Of a DNA stretch of 64,000 nucleotides, positions 43,601 to 55,351 are shown piece by piece. A program made the translations under genes and the position numbers. The notes under the pieces are model-generated. The model did no database searches. It saw only the letters and a program-made list of their open reading frames with translations, and had not been told where the DNA came from. Every line of letters begins with the position of its first letter. Within the stretch, counting starts at the first letter, position 1. Source of the stretch: Clitopilus passeckerianus (lineage: Eukaryota > Basidiomycota > Agaricomycetes > Agaricales > Entolomataceae); assembly GCA_944990035.1 (NCBI GenBank), contig CALYLX010000072.1, positions 124,001 through 188,000 of the forward strand, read 5' to 3'.

Positions 43601-43851
43601 ACTCAGGATGTCGATTGTCCGCTTGGTGGCTTCAATGGCATATTCTTTTCCTGAGGGTGTAAGGTCTTTGATCGATTCAGTTTGACCTGTAGAGTTTGTT
43701 GTGTCTGGAACAGGTGGCGTTGGCTTCTGAAGCAAAGGTGAGAACTGCAGTTTCCAGCAAGCTTAAATCGTGTTACCTCTACATCCCGCTTGACCTTTCG
43801 AGTCTTCCGTCTTTGGAACCACGAGAAACATCCTGCTTCATGAGTGTCCAT
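40671..43851 (-). CDS. MLKL-like/NB-ARC/TPR (NLR-like) receptor, gene 2
   Basis: Five exons, 43851-43777, 43726-43523, 43466-43315, 43260-43122 and 43061-40671, give about 986 residues in frame, starting MDTHEAGCFSWFQRRKTRK. Residues about 25-190 (IDILSGVVGLVGVPLVKEIL, then INEVQERVAELKNRVASFLL, SITTRLQAIGNQN) have the helical pattern of the MLKL-like N-terminal domain common in basidiomycete NLR-like proteins; in that family it is thought to attack membranes and cause cell death. The NB-ARC part has GRDAVVDRIA, P-loop GPGGMGKTS (about residue 295), kinase-2 IILLDNFETPW and AIGRLPYAVTLLA. The C-terminal third is TPR-like and probably senses ligand. It is the only complete member of three paralogues here. 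Effector function is inferred. Confidence 0.85.
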
Positions 43852-45020
43852 GGGCTCTAGCCTGTGCAACTCCAAGGGCGACGGGGTCCGAGTTCAAGTT
43901 GGTAACATGCTGCACAGGCGAATGAGCGCTCATGCGGTGCCTGGACATGGTCCAAGCGGCATAAGAAAATTATAGTTGATTGGGTGGATTCCCCTCGTTA
44001 TTTGTGTGCGTGAAGACATCTTGAAATAGGTCTTGTAGTAGGAATGAAGGCGAGAGGGCCAGTGAAAGCAACCTGTCCAGGTCCAACCGAGTTTTGGCGA
44101 ATCTCTGAGCATCTCGGAACATAATTGTTTATTTCAGTTCCTGCGGACAAATAATGCGTACGCGTGCAGCCACACCAATTCACAACGATTGACGGTCTAC
44201 ACTAGATATCGACCGCACACAAGTGCTACACGAGGAATCAACTGTTATATGTAATTTCCTATTAATTGATGCAAATCGGCCGGACGAGTATTACTGTATT
44301 GCGTAGTATATGGCCTCATTATAAGGCAGGGCCATTTAGGGCAGGCCAACGCGTTGTTACGGCAACTTCCAATCGCGCTTGCGCTTGAACCTGGCTTGGA
44401 TGATTTTCCAAGGACGACGAGCAGCAACGTTGGGTTGGATGATTCCAATGCAATCCTAGAATTCGTGAAAGCTTCGAGAACATTAGAGTTTCTCCGCCAC
44501 CCGCATGCAAGCGATAAGCTCAAGTTTCAATATCCTAAAGAATTCACCACGCCAACATCCACAGCTCGTTCCGGACTTTCAGGGCGAACACAGTGCGGCC
44601 GTGAATGGCCTTGCTAGGCGACTGTTCTCTTGAAATCTTTGAAGGTTGAGGTGAAGTTAAGACGGGTTTGTCGCCAACTGATGCTCGTTGTGAGCTCGGA
44701 AGAACGGTTGTGTTACAATTCGAGACACTTCCTTCCCAGGTTCCGAACGTTGCAAATATGAAGACGGGCTTCGACCTGAATAGGCATCCTCAAGTTGTTC
44801 CGGCCCTTCATTCGGATTTCTAATCAGCTGGAACGGCTGAGGTACGACCTCTTATTAATGTCTAATCATAGAATGTACTGATGGTAGACTGTAGGCAACT
44901 CACCGGGGGTCCGGAATCGATTATAAACAACCTAATACCCAACTGAAACTCTATTGCCGACTGCTTTAGCCCTCGATAGTCGACTGTGATCGACCACAAG
45001 AAGCAAGAGCACTTTTGAAG
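43852..45020. other. Intergenic region between divergent genes
   Basis: About 1.2 kb between the NB-ARC/TPR gene (minus) and the GST gene (plus). It contains no frame I can support; short open stretches on both strands lack motifs. It should hold both promoters. Confidence 0.5.
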
Positions 45021-45975
45021 ATGCCTGAACAGCTTACTTTATACGCTGCAAAGGTTCGTCGACGATTACCAATCTTCATTATTAGCATGTCAATCTCATA
45101 GCGGAACCTAGCTTTGCCCCTACTGTCATCGAGTAAGTGTTGCCCAGCGCTGCACACATTGTTGACTAAGAAGGTCACCCAAAGGTCGATATAGCTTTGG
45201 CAGAGTCTGGTTTGCAATACAACCGTTTCATCTTCGAGCTAGACAACAAGCCGGAATGGTACACATCCCAAGTGAACGCAGCGAACAAAGTACGTCCGGC
45301 ATTGTATTTCTTGGAACATTCAGCATCTGACTGCCTGTAGGTACCAGCAGTGGCATATGGCGGACCAGCCGTTCCTGAGGGCCAACCTCCCTCCCCAGAA
45401 TCCGTCAAAATCACAGAATCGCTCGTTCTCTTGGAGTTTATCGCGGATCTTTCACTCCAGCAACAATCTGCGGGCGTCAAACCCCTTCTACCTACCGACC
45501 CTGTCCGCCGCTCCAGAGCCCGTTTCTTCATCGAGACCATCTCGACGACCCTCCTACCCGCTTTCCAGAATGTTGCAATTTTCGGCAAGGAGCACGAGAA
45601 ATTATTTGCGGCCATCGAGAGAGCCCAGGAACTGCTTCCAAATGACGCTGATTTCGCTATTGGGAATGAGTTCACGATCGCTGATGCTGCCATCACACCA
45701 TTCTTCGCAAGATTGGAGGTTGCACTCCGCAACGTTCCGGGAGACGAGGCTGGGCAGCAGACACTGAATACTCTGGAGACGGACCCGAAGTTTGAGAGGT
45801 ACAGAAGGTACTGGGCGAAGATCAAGGAGAGGGAGAGCTTCAAGAAGACGTTTGATGAGGTATGCACTTCTTTGTGCCCCATGATTTCGTTGCTAACTCC
45901 TGACTGCTGTTCTAGGAGTACATCAAGGAGAAATTGGTCGAAAGGATCATAGCTTACAGAGGCATCAAGCAGTGA
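45021..45975 (+). CDS. Glutathione S-transferase
   Basis: Start MPEQLTLYAAK at 45021. The next one or two tiny exons, which should carry the catalytic N-terminal loop, are hard to place (FAPTVIE around 45107-45130 is likely part of them). From 45185 the frame is clear: VDIALAESGLQYNRFIFELD, NKPEWYTSQVNAANK, intron 45290-45340, VPAVAYGGPAVPEGQ, ESLVLLEFIADL (glutathione-binding ES motif), FFIETISTT, NEFTIADAAITPFFARLEVA (C-terminal GST helix), intron 45860-45915, EYIKEKLVERIIAYRGIKQ, stop at 45975. Soluble GSTs conjugate glutathione to electrophiles. A decayed copy lies at 48150-48852 together with a copy of the neighbouring gene. Confidence 0.85.
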
Positions 45976-46186
45976 AATTGTGACGAACCACGCACATTGT
46001 CCTGCTCTTCACATGTTATAACATAGGCCGATTCAAGGAATCAATTCCCTTGCCCATCCCCCATGACCCTGTGACTGTGTTATCAGGCGGAGATAGCTTG
46101 CAATTCACCTTTCTTTTGAACCAGATATACAACCAACCAACATTGGACAATCGACCTCCCGCCTCAAGCCTTGCGCCCGTCCGTCG

Positions 46187-46383
46187 CGTCGGTGGAGGTA
46201 CCCATGAAGTTCTCGGTTGATGATCTCGCTCACAATCTCAATGTGCACGCGACGGAGCTCGAAGTGAAGAGTTTCTACTCTGAGCATGAGTGAAACAACC
46301 CCAACGAATATCAGCGATTCGTCATGGTTTTCACTGCGCTTGAGTTTCGTGACCACAAAAACACACACTTTGCACGCGCCTGA
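46187..46383 (+). pseudogene. Fragment of zinc-module gene family
   Basis: This encodes VPMKFSVDDLAHNLNVHATE and FYSEHE, then a stop where the paralogue at 49013 has Trp (EHEWNNLNEYQRF), then NNPNEYQRFVMVFTALEFRD. It follows the GST gene at about the same distance as the intact member follows the GST pseudogene, so it marks the first unit of a tandem duplication. Confidence 0.8.
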
Positions 46384-47254
46384 CGGTCTCAAGCCAGGAA
46401 TCTGAAGACTCGCCAGAGCCGGTGTCGCCAGCACATCCTCTTCACAGGAGCTAAGGTTCCTCCATCTATGTCCCCAGTCACACCCCCGTGTCTCGCAACA
46501 CACTGGGGTTGGTATAGCAAATTGCAAAAATAGTTTTGGAAGAGCCTTGAGGCTGGCCATATGAACTGTTTCTCATGGAACCGAACAAAGGCAGTTAATT
46601 AATTACCCTCTCACAGGCGGCCTGGTAGTGATGGAAATCGGAATGGCTCGCTCTGGCCTGGGCTCAACCTACGACTCATACTGGCGCATACGTATGTATG
46701 CAAGTTCATAGTGCAATGACCGTCCCACAAGTGGCCCTCTGACAGAGCGCTGTCGGCTGAACGTCATCCTTGGCAGGACCAATGCATCACGGAGCTTATG
46801 TTTCTAAAGCGAATAAACCAATCAATTTCGATTTGCTCACGGACGCACGGCGATGGCATGCTCTCTTCGACGGATGTTCCCTGCGCCTGAGCACTGGTGG
46901 CACATGTATACTCTCAGGCTCGGTGGTCGAAGGTTCAGCAATGGTTGGCTTTCCAGTCGACTCTCTACAGCGCTACCACTTGACTGCTAGGGGAGCCAAA
47001 CAAGGCCAGGGAGATTAACATGCGCCTCATTTCAGTCGTGATGATACATATGATGCCCCACACCCTTCTCCCCAACCAATTTCAACACGATACTTCTGTC
47101 AGGTTCGCCTGCCCCGCCGGCGCTCAGCGTTCATTACCATTGCCAAGCCCCAACACGGTGGTTCGACAATTCCTGAACGGTAAGGGAACCTGTTCATCAT
47201 ATATAAAGACGCCGCTGTAAGAGCTGGAGCAGCTTCGGGTCTTCTTCCTCTACA
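46384..47254. promoter_or_regulatory. Intergenic region with lectin TATA box
   Basis: No gene is supported here. TATAAAG near 47202-47208, about 50 bases before the lectin ATG, is a good core-promoter candidate. Confidence 0.5.
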
Positions 47255-47909
47255 ATGTTCAAATCCACTGCCTTCTCCCTCGTACTCCTCACCGCCGTTC
47301 TTTTTGGCAGTGGCGCTTCAGCGCAAGCACCTGTAGCTTCAATCAGTTCTGCAGAGTCATCAAAATGCCTCACTGTCCGCGGGTCTCAGTTTAAGGACGG
47401 TACTGCCGTCGAAATGTAGATTTTGACATCCGATATCATGTTTATCTCCTTTTCTTACATTTTGTTTTATAGGCAAGACTGCGTCTATAATCGTCCAGCT
47501 CAAAAGTGGGAAATCTTTTCTGGCCTCACCGAGGTCATAATCGAAGCCTCAGGCCGACGGTTCTGTCTTGATGCGAAAGATGGTGAGTGCTGTTGATGTT
47601 TAAATGGGTTGAGCTGAGAGCTGAAATCGTATGTTCCCCACACCAGTCGACGCCTCCAGCCCAGTCGTGCTCTGGGAGTGCAATCAAAACCCATGGCAGC
47701 AATGGATCTTTAGTGATGATGGATTGCTTACACTCGCCAACAATACCAGTTCGTTTGCCCCGGCTTCTCCGCTCCTGTTGACTGTTACTGAAACTCGTTT
47801 TTAATAAGACCTGTGCCTTGAAGTTCCTGGGCACAGCACTCAGAATGGCGTACAGGTAGTGACGTACGATTGCAATGGAGGCTTGAATCAGGTCTGGAAC
47901 TTGAACTAG
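47255..47909 (+). CDS. Secreted ricin-B-type beta-trefoil lectin
   Basis: Start MFKSTAFSLVLLTAVLFGSG is a signal peptide (cleavage after ASA). Four exons: to 47415, 47473-47582, 47647-about 47749 and about 47807-47909. They join without frame break to VEMQDCVYNRPAQKWEIFSG, GRRFCLDAKDVDASSPVVLW, CNQNPWQQWIFSDDGLLTLA and LCLEVPGHSTQNGVQVVTYD, ending NQVWNLN. The repeated QxW motifs (QKW, QQW, QVW) and Cys pattern are those of the ricin B lectin fold, about 140 residues for one trefoil. Such small secreted lectins bind sugars, often in defence against grazers or in cell-wall recognition; the ligand cannot be told from sequence. It lies between the two tandem GST units. Confidence 0.85.
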
Positions 47910-48149
47910 TGAGGAATAGTTAGTGCCCTGATAATATTAGCACATTTCACTATACCTGTGACGTGATAATTTTTTCTCTCGTCGTAATATAAAAATGATT
48001 ATTAGTGTTCCATGACACCAACTTGAAAGGTTGCATGGAAAGGGTGGCCAGTCCCAAGCTTTACCGCATTTGGATGCTGACTCATCTGTGTCGTGGCTCT
48101 ACTGTCATGCTGAAGAACTTCATGCAACAGCTAAGAACCCTCCAAAAAG

Positions 48150-48852
48150 GTCGACATCGTTTTATATTCGAGCTGGATAAAAAGCCAGAATGGTACACAT
48201 CCAAAGTGAACGCTGCCAACAAAGTACATCTGATATCATATTTCTTGGAATATTCACAGCTGACTGTCTGTAGGTACCGGAGGTTCTGGAGGGCCAATCT
48301 ACCTCCCCATAATCCTTCAAAATCACTGAATCGCTCGTTCTCTTGGAGTTCATCAATCCGCTGGCGTCCAAGTCCTCGTGCCTACCGACCCTGTCCGCTG
48401 CTCCAAAGCCCGTTTCTTCATCGAGACCATCTCAACAACGCCTTCCAGAATGTTGCCATTTTCGGCAAGGAGCACGAGAAGCTATTTGTGGCCATTGAGG
48501 AATGCGCAAGAACCACTCCCGAACGATGCTGATTCTGCCGTTGGGAACGAGTCGCGATCGCCGATGCCATCACACCATTCTTCGCAAGGCCGGAGGTTGT
48601 AGTCCGCAACGTTCTTGGAGACGAGGCTGGGCAGCAGATACTGAATACCTGGAGAGGACCTGAAGTTTGAGCGGTACAGATGGTACTGGGCAATGATCGA
48701 GGAGGAGAGAAACAGGAAGACATTTTGACGACGTAGGCATTTCTTCCACTGGAGTCCCTTGCCACCCTTGCTGAGCCCTTGACCCCTTTTCTAGGAGTAC
48801 ATCAAGGAGAAGTTGGTCGAAGGAATCATGGCTTATAGGGCACTGAGCAGTG
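48150..48852 (+). pseudogene. GST pseudogene (tandem copy)
   Basis: Nucleotide-level copy of the GST at 45021: FIFELDKKPEWYTSKVNAAN, SLNRSFSW-type frame change, FETISTTPSRMLPFSARS in another frame, IFGKEHEKLFVAIEE, and the end EYIKEKLVEGIMAYRALS. Several indels shift the frame and the stretch coding the ES motif region is shortened. The 3' flank (CATGCCCCATGACC...TGACTGTGTTAT) also matches that of the intact gene. Confidence 0.88.
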
Positions 48853-49012
48853 AACTTGTGACGAACTGATGCACATTTGTTCTGCTAACATAACCGATTT
48901 GAGAAATCAGTTCCCTCGCCCATGCCCCATGACCTTGTGACTGTGTTATAAGGCGGAAGTACGTGTATCCTTTGCCCACGCCTCTCTTGAACCAGATAAA
49001 CAACCAACCAAC

Positions 49013-51401
49013 ATGGGACATTCGACCTCCCGCCCTGCTGATGCTCATTTCTCGCGTTCTCCTACCCCAATTGACGCGTCTGGCGCGTCCGAGGAGGTAC
49101 CAATCAAATTCTCACCCAACGATTTTACTCAGAGTCTCAACGCACACGCGACTGAGCTCGAGGCGAAACGGTTCTACTCTGAGCATGAGTGGAACAACCT
49201 CAACGAATATCAACGATTCGTCATAATTTCCACTGCGTTTGAGTTTCGCGATCGCAATGGACAGGCTTTGGACGCGTCTGACGCGTCAAACAGGGGCCGG
49301 AGCAAACCAACCACCACAAGCTGGGGGTTAGAAGACTCCCAAGAGCCGGCGTCGCGCCCCCAGTACACCGTGAAGGACAGGCAAGAATGGTATCAGGCGT
49401 TGCATAAAGCGCGGTATGACCGAGAGGCTAAACGCCAGTGGGGAGACCAGCTCTACGCCGGGAAACTGCCACGGATGAACAAGGTCGGTGGACTATCAGT
49501 CAAGACCGATTGTCCCACCACTGACACTTGACCTCTTCAACAGAATTGCGTACAATGCAGCGACGCTGGAGTTGCTTGCATTCGCGATGGGGACAAGGTC
49601 GTCTGTCAACATTGTACTAATGGTCGGTGTCGAATTCGATGCGAACACGTCGTGCGATTCTACGTGGATTACGCGTCTAAAAAGCTTCAAATCAGCGTTT
49701 CAGAGGCCCGGACACGATATCGTGTCATGGGTGGCGCCCGGCGTTCGATGCTTCCAGAAATCCAACTAACTCGCAATGCGGGAAACGAACCAGAGGAAGG
49801 TGAAACGCGTCATGGACAAGCCGTGAATCCGCCTTCCTATTCCGCCTTTAAGCCGCTCCCTCCACTACACAGAAATCTGGCAACGGTAGACAAGAGTGCC
49901 ACTTTGCCCAGCATTAGCAGAGCACGCCGTGAGGCCTGTCAGTCTCCACGCCAGCACATCCCTCTGAATCGTTTGGCCTCCCCTATCAGGAGCCAAGGTT
50001 CCTCCGAATACGTCCCCAGCCGATCGAGCTCACCTTTCCCTGTGTCTCACACTACTCGGGCCTCAAACACTTTACCTGTTGCTTTGGAGGAGGCCCCAAT
50101 CAACTTTTCTGTCGACGAAATATCTGGGGATCTCACCTTTCAGGAGACAGAAATCGAGGCCCGGCGCTTCTATTCTGGGCGCGAGTGGGTTGCCTTGAAT
50201 GACTATCAGCGAAGGGTCATAGCCTCCAAGGCTGTCGAATTCCGTGACCGTAACAGGCACGGGTTGGAAGCGTCTGATTTGATTCGCATGGACATTCCGA
50301 ATCCGTACTCAAAGATAAACAATGAAGGCTTGGAAGAGTGGCCAGCAGCCCTGAACGGGATTCAGGCCACGAAGCAAGAGGAAGAAGAATGGCGTCAAGT
50401 AATGTGGGACGCGATGTATGACCGACTTGCCCAACGTCAATGGGGCGATCGGCTCTATGCTGGAAAATTGAAGATGTCGAAGGTGAGTATATATATCAGC
50501 TTTTTGATTAAGCCCACTTTTGACACCTTCGTTGACAGAACTGTTCAAGTTGCATCAGGGCTAGAATTCCTTGCGTTCGCAAAGCAAACACGGTTGTCTG
50601 CACCAATTGCCGCGAGCGGCGAGCAAGTTGCAGGTGCCAACACCTTGAACGATTCTATGCGGACTACGCCTCCCGAAAGCTTAATATCAACCTCTCGGTC
50701 GCTTTGGCGCGTTACAGCCTCTTAGGAGGCGCGACACGCGATTCTCGTGACACGATAACTCCTGAACCTAGGTCGAACTCAAGGGATATTCGAGAGACAC
50801 CAGCTGAGGCCACGACGCGCCATGCACTATCCAATCGCCAAGTCGTCAATGGGGCCAAAATTGCCGCAGCATCTGAAGACTCGGGTCTATCCTCTTGTCA
50901 TCAACCAACTTGGGTTCAACCCCCGGGCTCCCCTTCTGGGAGTGATAAATCCATTGAAGTTATCGCCCACCGAGCTGTCCCATCCTCATCCTTGTGTCGA
51001 AGGAAAGGTGCTTCTGGGTCCGACCTTCGATCCCTCTCAACGAGCACTGGTAGCCACTGGAAACGGAGAAGCGAACAACTAGACAAGCAACTAGAAGAAG
51101 CTAATCACATTTCAAATTATCGATACAGCAGTGAGTGCCCTGCCACATTTTTTCTTTCTGATCGGCTCATGGTTGCGAAACCCCAGCCGTTCGTGCCTTG
51201 GCCGAGAATCTTTTCCGCGAGGTCTCCAATGCTCGGTCTATCCTCAAATCTTCCATTCCTTCGCTCCCAGATGAATCCTCATCTTCGAGCAAGATTTATA
51301 TTCCCACCCCCGCCAGAGCATTGTCCGAGCAAGACGAACGCTTAAGGGCGGCATTGTCGGCTTATCGAAAGGGACTCCAGGATCTCGAGGGGGCGAAGTA
51401 G
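49013..51401 (+). CDS. Tandem-module protein with two Zn2Cys6-like motifs
   Basis: Four exons (49013-49483, 49544-50482, 50539-51130, 51187-51401) give about 738 residues, starting MGHSTSRPADAHFSRSPTPI. The protein consists of two repeats. Each has a helical domain (IKFSPNDFTQSLNAHATELE with EFRDRNGQAL; INFSVDEISGDLTFQETEIE with EFRDRNRHGL), then a W-containing segment ending RQWGDQLYAGKL or RQWGDRLYAGKL. After an intron at the same place comes a cysteine motif (NCVQCSDAGVAC...CQHC; NCSSCIRARIPC...CTNC) and then YVDYASKKL or YADYASRKL. The second motif spacing is C-x2-C-x6-C-x8-C-x2-C-x6-C, the fungal Zn2Cys6 consensus, but internal rather than N-terminal. A coiled C-terminal segment (ENLFREVSNARSILKSSI) closes the protein. 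I do not recognise the family; nuclear DNA binding is only a possibility. Confidence 0.75.
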
Positions 51402-51876
51402 CCTTGCTTCCTCCGCATGGCAGATCACGAAGAGTCCGTGCCTAACCATGTACATTCAGAATTTACGTCGTGGCTTCCTTCTTCACATCTATGTTTATGT
51501 TTTCACGAACAGATCCAAGCTCAAGTACCGCTTGACCAGTATCACAGTTATGTCTATTCTTCGTCGGAATGTATCTACGTTGGACTGCGGTAGTCCGCTC
51601 GATTATCAAACAATATTGATATATTGTTGAGAGGCTTGGGGATGGTTAAGAGGTGCAAGAACATGGCATGTCATTGAAAATCTGGACAACTGGTGATGAA
51701 GGGGGTAGATTTCAATACTTCCCTATCTAGGTGTCGATACCAAGTTCGCCGCTTGTCAATCAACGTCGATAATCTGGGGTGCTGTATCTTAGGCGGGCGC
51801 TCAGGATATACATATTGGTTACTGGTGCCAAGCTCCTATTCGTTCCTCCCGAGTTTCCATCCTATCGTCTTCTGAC

Positions 51877-53230
51877 ATGGGGCAAACAGCTTCCCAGTCT
51901 ACCTATGGACACTCTGTGTTGCCTGCATCGCGTGATGGCGGTGCTGACTTGGACAATGAAATCGCTCTCTCTCGTCTACGGAAACAAGTACTAGTAGGTG
52001 GCCCGATCGCGAAAATTGTGTATGCCGATTGTAGATGCCGATCTCAGGCCCCGCAATCCAGTAAGAAAGACCAGCAGTATAACACCAGAAACATTGGAGA
52101 TGGATCAACCAAATCCGTTCGTGACCATCGATGAGTATGGCCTGGAAGTATGGCCTGATGCGGGGGTAGGCACCAAAATGACGGAGAACGAAAATAAAGA
52201 GTTCCGAGAAGTCCTTTGGTACGCTATGCACGACGTCGCAGCCCAATGCCAATGGGCCGGGAGATTTTATGGCGGAAGAATCCGCATGGCGAAGGTGCCT
52301 TTTCGAATGAGTTCATCTAGTTGCAAGAGAGGCCCAAGGGCCACCTGAAAGTACTGTCACGACCATAGACAACACGGCGTCAGATGTCAGCACCTCGAGC
52401 ATTATTATGTGGATTACGCTTCCCGCAGAATGAACATCGACTTATCTGTCTCTATGGCTCGCTTTCGTATTGCCGGAGGGCCGACTCGAGAAAGTAAGGC
52501 AAGGGACAGTTCAAAGGGCCATGTCGGCGATACCGATCACCCCTCTTTTGCAAGACGGGGGTGTTCTTGGGCCACACAGACGAAGTACCAGGGTACAAAA
52601 CACCAGAACGAGCGGTGTCGGGACGAAGAACACTCGAGGGTCAGGACTTCCCGAAACTACTTTATCGATCCCTACCTAAGGACCGCCTTCTAAAATATGG
52701 CAGTCAGCTCAACCTACCGTCCGTCCTCCCAGTCCATCCCCTTCCGTTATCGAGATAGTGCCTGCTAAAGCTGCTCCTGGGCCCAGCCAATGGTCGGAGA
52801 ACTCGGTTACTCGTGACGAAGTGCCCGAGGCGGTGCCAATGGTTATGGCCAAAGTGCAACGAGATGATGAGGTGAGCCATATAGCAGAGGTCGGTGCGTT
52901 GAAGGAACGGTTGAAGGTGAACCAGGATCGGCGCCAATCCCTTCGGAAACAGTACCAGGATCATCCTGATTTATGAGAATGCTCCCCAACCGAAAGATTC
53001 ATCCATCATTTCAGAACTTCGTTCAGTATCGCAGACCTTTTTCCACGAGGTTGCTGATGCTCAGTCCGTACTCGAGGTGTCTCTCGGGTCTGCTAATGAA
53101 GCGCCGGAGTCGGTCAAAACATTGACCGAACAGGAGAAATATCTGCGTGCGGCGTCTTTGAGGTATCGCCAGGGTTTGTGGGCAACAAAGAACTCCAATT
53201 TACCTGAACTGAATCCTTCGGGTTGCTGTA
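51877..53230 (+). pseudogene. Decayed paralogue of the zinc-module gene
   Basis: Recognisable pieces in order: MGQTASQSTYG (start), MDQPNPFVTIDEYGLEVWPD with QCQWAGRFYGGRIRMAK (end of the helical domain), a degenerate cysteine region with CQHLEHYYVDYASRRMNIDL, and the C-terminal ELRSVSQTFFHEVADAQSVL with EQEKYLRAASLRYRQGL. The conserved first helical domain is missing, frames change several times, and a stop lies in the cysteine region. Confidence 0.75.
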
Positions 53231-53450
53231 GTCTGATTCTCCGCCTCATTCGCTTTCCGAAAAAAAATTGCAACATTACTAGGTGTAACCAATACGGAAT
53301 GTAGTGAAGTGTTCGGTAGAATAAATGTCGGTTGATGTAGATAAATGATGTGCCTACACGGAAACTCATTACTCATTGCGATTCCCTGAGATGCCACGGT
53401 CTGCATTGTACATCGATATCCGTCCATGAGGGGAAGAAGGAATGATGGAT

Positions 53451-55351
53451 TCAAACTGCTTGAGCAGGCGATTCATCTCCATTGGTAAGACGTCCTGGTA
53501 ATACCAAGGGTCGAAGGGTAGATCCTTGTCCCGCCGGTTTCATCTGCTCATCCGGTTGAACATCCGCAAGAGCCATATCGACATGACCTGGGATTATGGA
53601 AGCGTCTTCTAGAAGGGATGATACCGGCGCGGGTGGTAATCGTTTGGACGCAAGATTCTCAGCTTCATACATCTCGGCCGAGACGGGAACCAAGTCTGAA
53701 ACAACGCGGGCTGCTGTAGAGGAGTACATAGTAGATGAGTCACTTGAACAATGCTCATCATAATTCGGAACATGAATACTCACCTGACGACTCCTTCAGC
53801 AGTTCATTTCCACTTGGAACAACCTTGGCGGCTGTCGATTGGCTAGAGACTGCCACATTTCCCACATCTCGGAGGACAGAAAAAGGTTCCCTTGAAGCAC
53901 GTTTGTTCCCAAGTACATCACCCAGACCCGGAAGATCATCATCTTCATTAAAGCTAACAGTCGGTGGAAGGCATGGGGCGGAGTCCTGGGTATGAATTGC
54001 CCCATACTCGTTCTCATCTTCACATCGGGAAGGGGAAGTAGATTCCTTTTCTGTATGTGATGGCGTGCTGTTCATATCCGCAGAGCACGTCGAGTTATCA
54101 GTCCTAGCCGAAGTGGAATGGGCGCTCGGAGATGTCACCAGGATCTTAAGAGAGCGTGGTGGTGGAGGTAGACCCGAGGAAGATGATCTACAGGGGTCAG
54201 GAACAAGAAGAGAGCTGGGATCGAGTGGAATATCAGCTATGGCCAGATCGTATATCGTCGTCGTAGTGACAGGATTCTTTGAAACTGAAGTTACAGCACT
54301 CCGAAGGTTTGAGAGACGATTCTTGTTCAGATTAGGTTCCTGAGCCAAAGCAACTTGTTCGTAGACCTCAAAGTCATAAACTGTCGACTTCGAGACGTCA
54401 CCAAACGCGATGCCTGGTTCATAGAAGCTATTGCCGTTTAATGCAAATGGATCCGCGGCATCAAAAGCGTCCTGAGTCTCTGGGCCAAGCTCTGGTTCCT
54501 TCTCCTGTGAGCTAGCCTTTCCATTCCTAATGATGTTCGTAACAGCTTCCAAAGGGCTTCGAGGACTCAGCAAGATCATAGCGCGAGAAGCCCTTGGGCT
54601 GATAGTAGGCGATAGGGAAAGAAGAGAATCGCCCAGACTAGTTTGAGATGTGAGAAGGGGCGAGCCTTTGAAACCCCGCCTTTTTGCTAATCGGCCTAGT
54701 TCAATAGATACACTGTGAGGTTTGTTTCCGCCAGGTAGGCTCGTCGCGGAGACTTGGGCTCCATCAGAAAGACTGGGCTTGTGTCGTGAAGCTGGACTGT
54801 GCGAGATAGTTGGTGACTCAATTGATGTCAAAGAAGTTGTTGACGTTCTATGAGCAGAGAAAGTAGGCGACAGAAAGCCAGTATTTGGAGTGCCGGTGGA
54901 GCTTCCTGTTGCTTCTCGATGAATACTGGCTACGGATATGGATGATGCCTTCTTCTTCAGGAAAGGAAGTTGCCCTTTACGTCCAGCGTGCGTGGGCCTA
55001 GGAGGATCCTGATGCTTTCCCTCAAATTTCAGACTTTCACGGGCAGAGACCCTTTGAGGTAGGTGTAGTTGGCGTGGAGGCCCGCTCGCTAGCCCTCGTG
55101 TGAAGTCTATTGGCGAGGTTAGATGGACAGTGACTCGGTTTAGGTAGCGGCACACCTCTATCAGAGCTTAACCTAGGGGTCACCGTTTGTATTCTAACTT
55201 GTGGCGAATTCGGGTATGAGAAAGGAAGGTCGGTAGGTGCTTGGTAGGAGTCCTGCAGGTTCGCAAAGGAATATACTGCTTGGACCATCCAGGTGAAAGC
55301 CTGACAAACCGCCTGATACAGTCGCTTGAAGAAGCCAGTGAACCCGTCCAT
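53451..55351 (-). CDS. Ser/Pro-rich hypothetical protein
   Basis: Three exons. Exon 1 starts MDGFTGFFKRLYQAVCQAFT at 55351, with an amphipathic or weakly hydrophobic N-terminus (TWMVQAVYSFANLQD). A 49-base intron (GTGTGC...AATAG) joins SSDR to DFTRGLASGPPRQL. A second intron (GTGAGT...TACAG, near 53780) joins KESS to AARVVSDLVPVSAEM. The stop is at 53451. The body is low-complexity, rich in Ser, Pro and basic clusters (GRKGQLPFLKKKASSIS; SPTISPRASRAMILLSPRSP), suggesting a disordered, phosphorylated protein. No domain is recognised. The coherent splice phases support a real gene. Confidence 0.65.
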
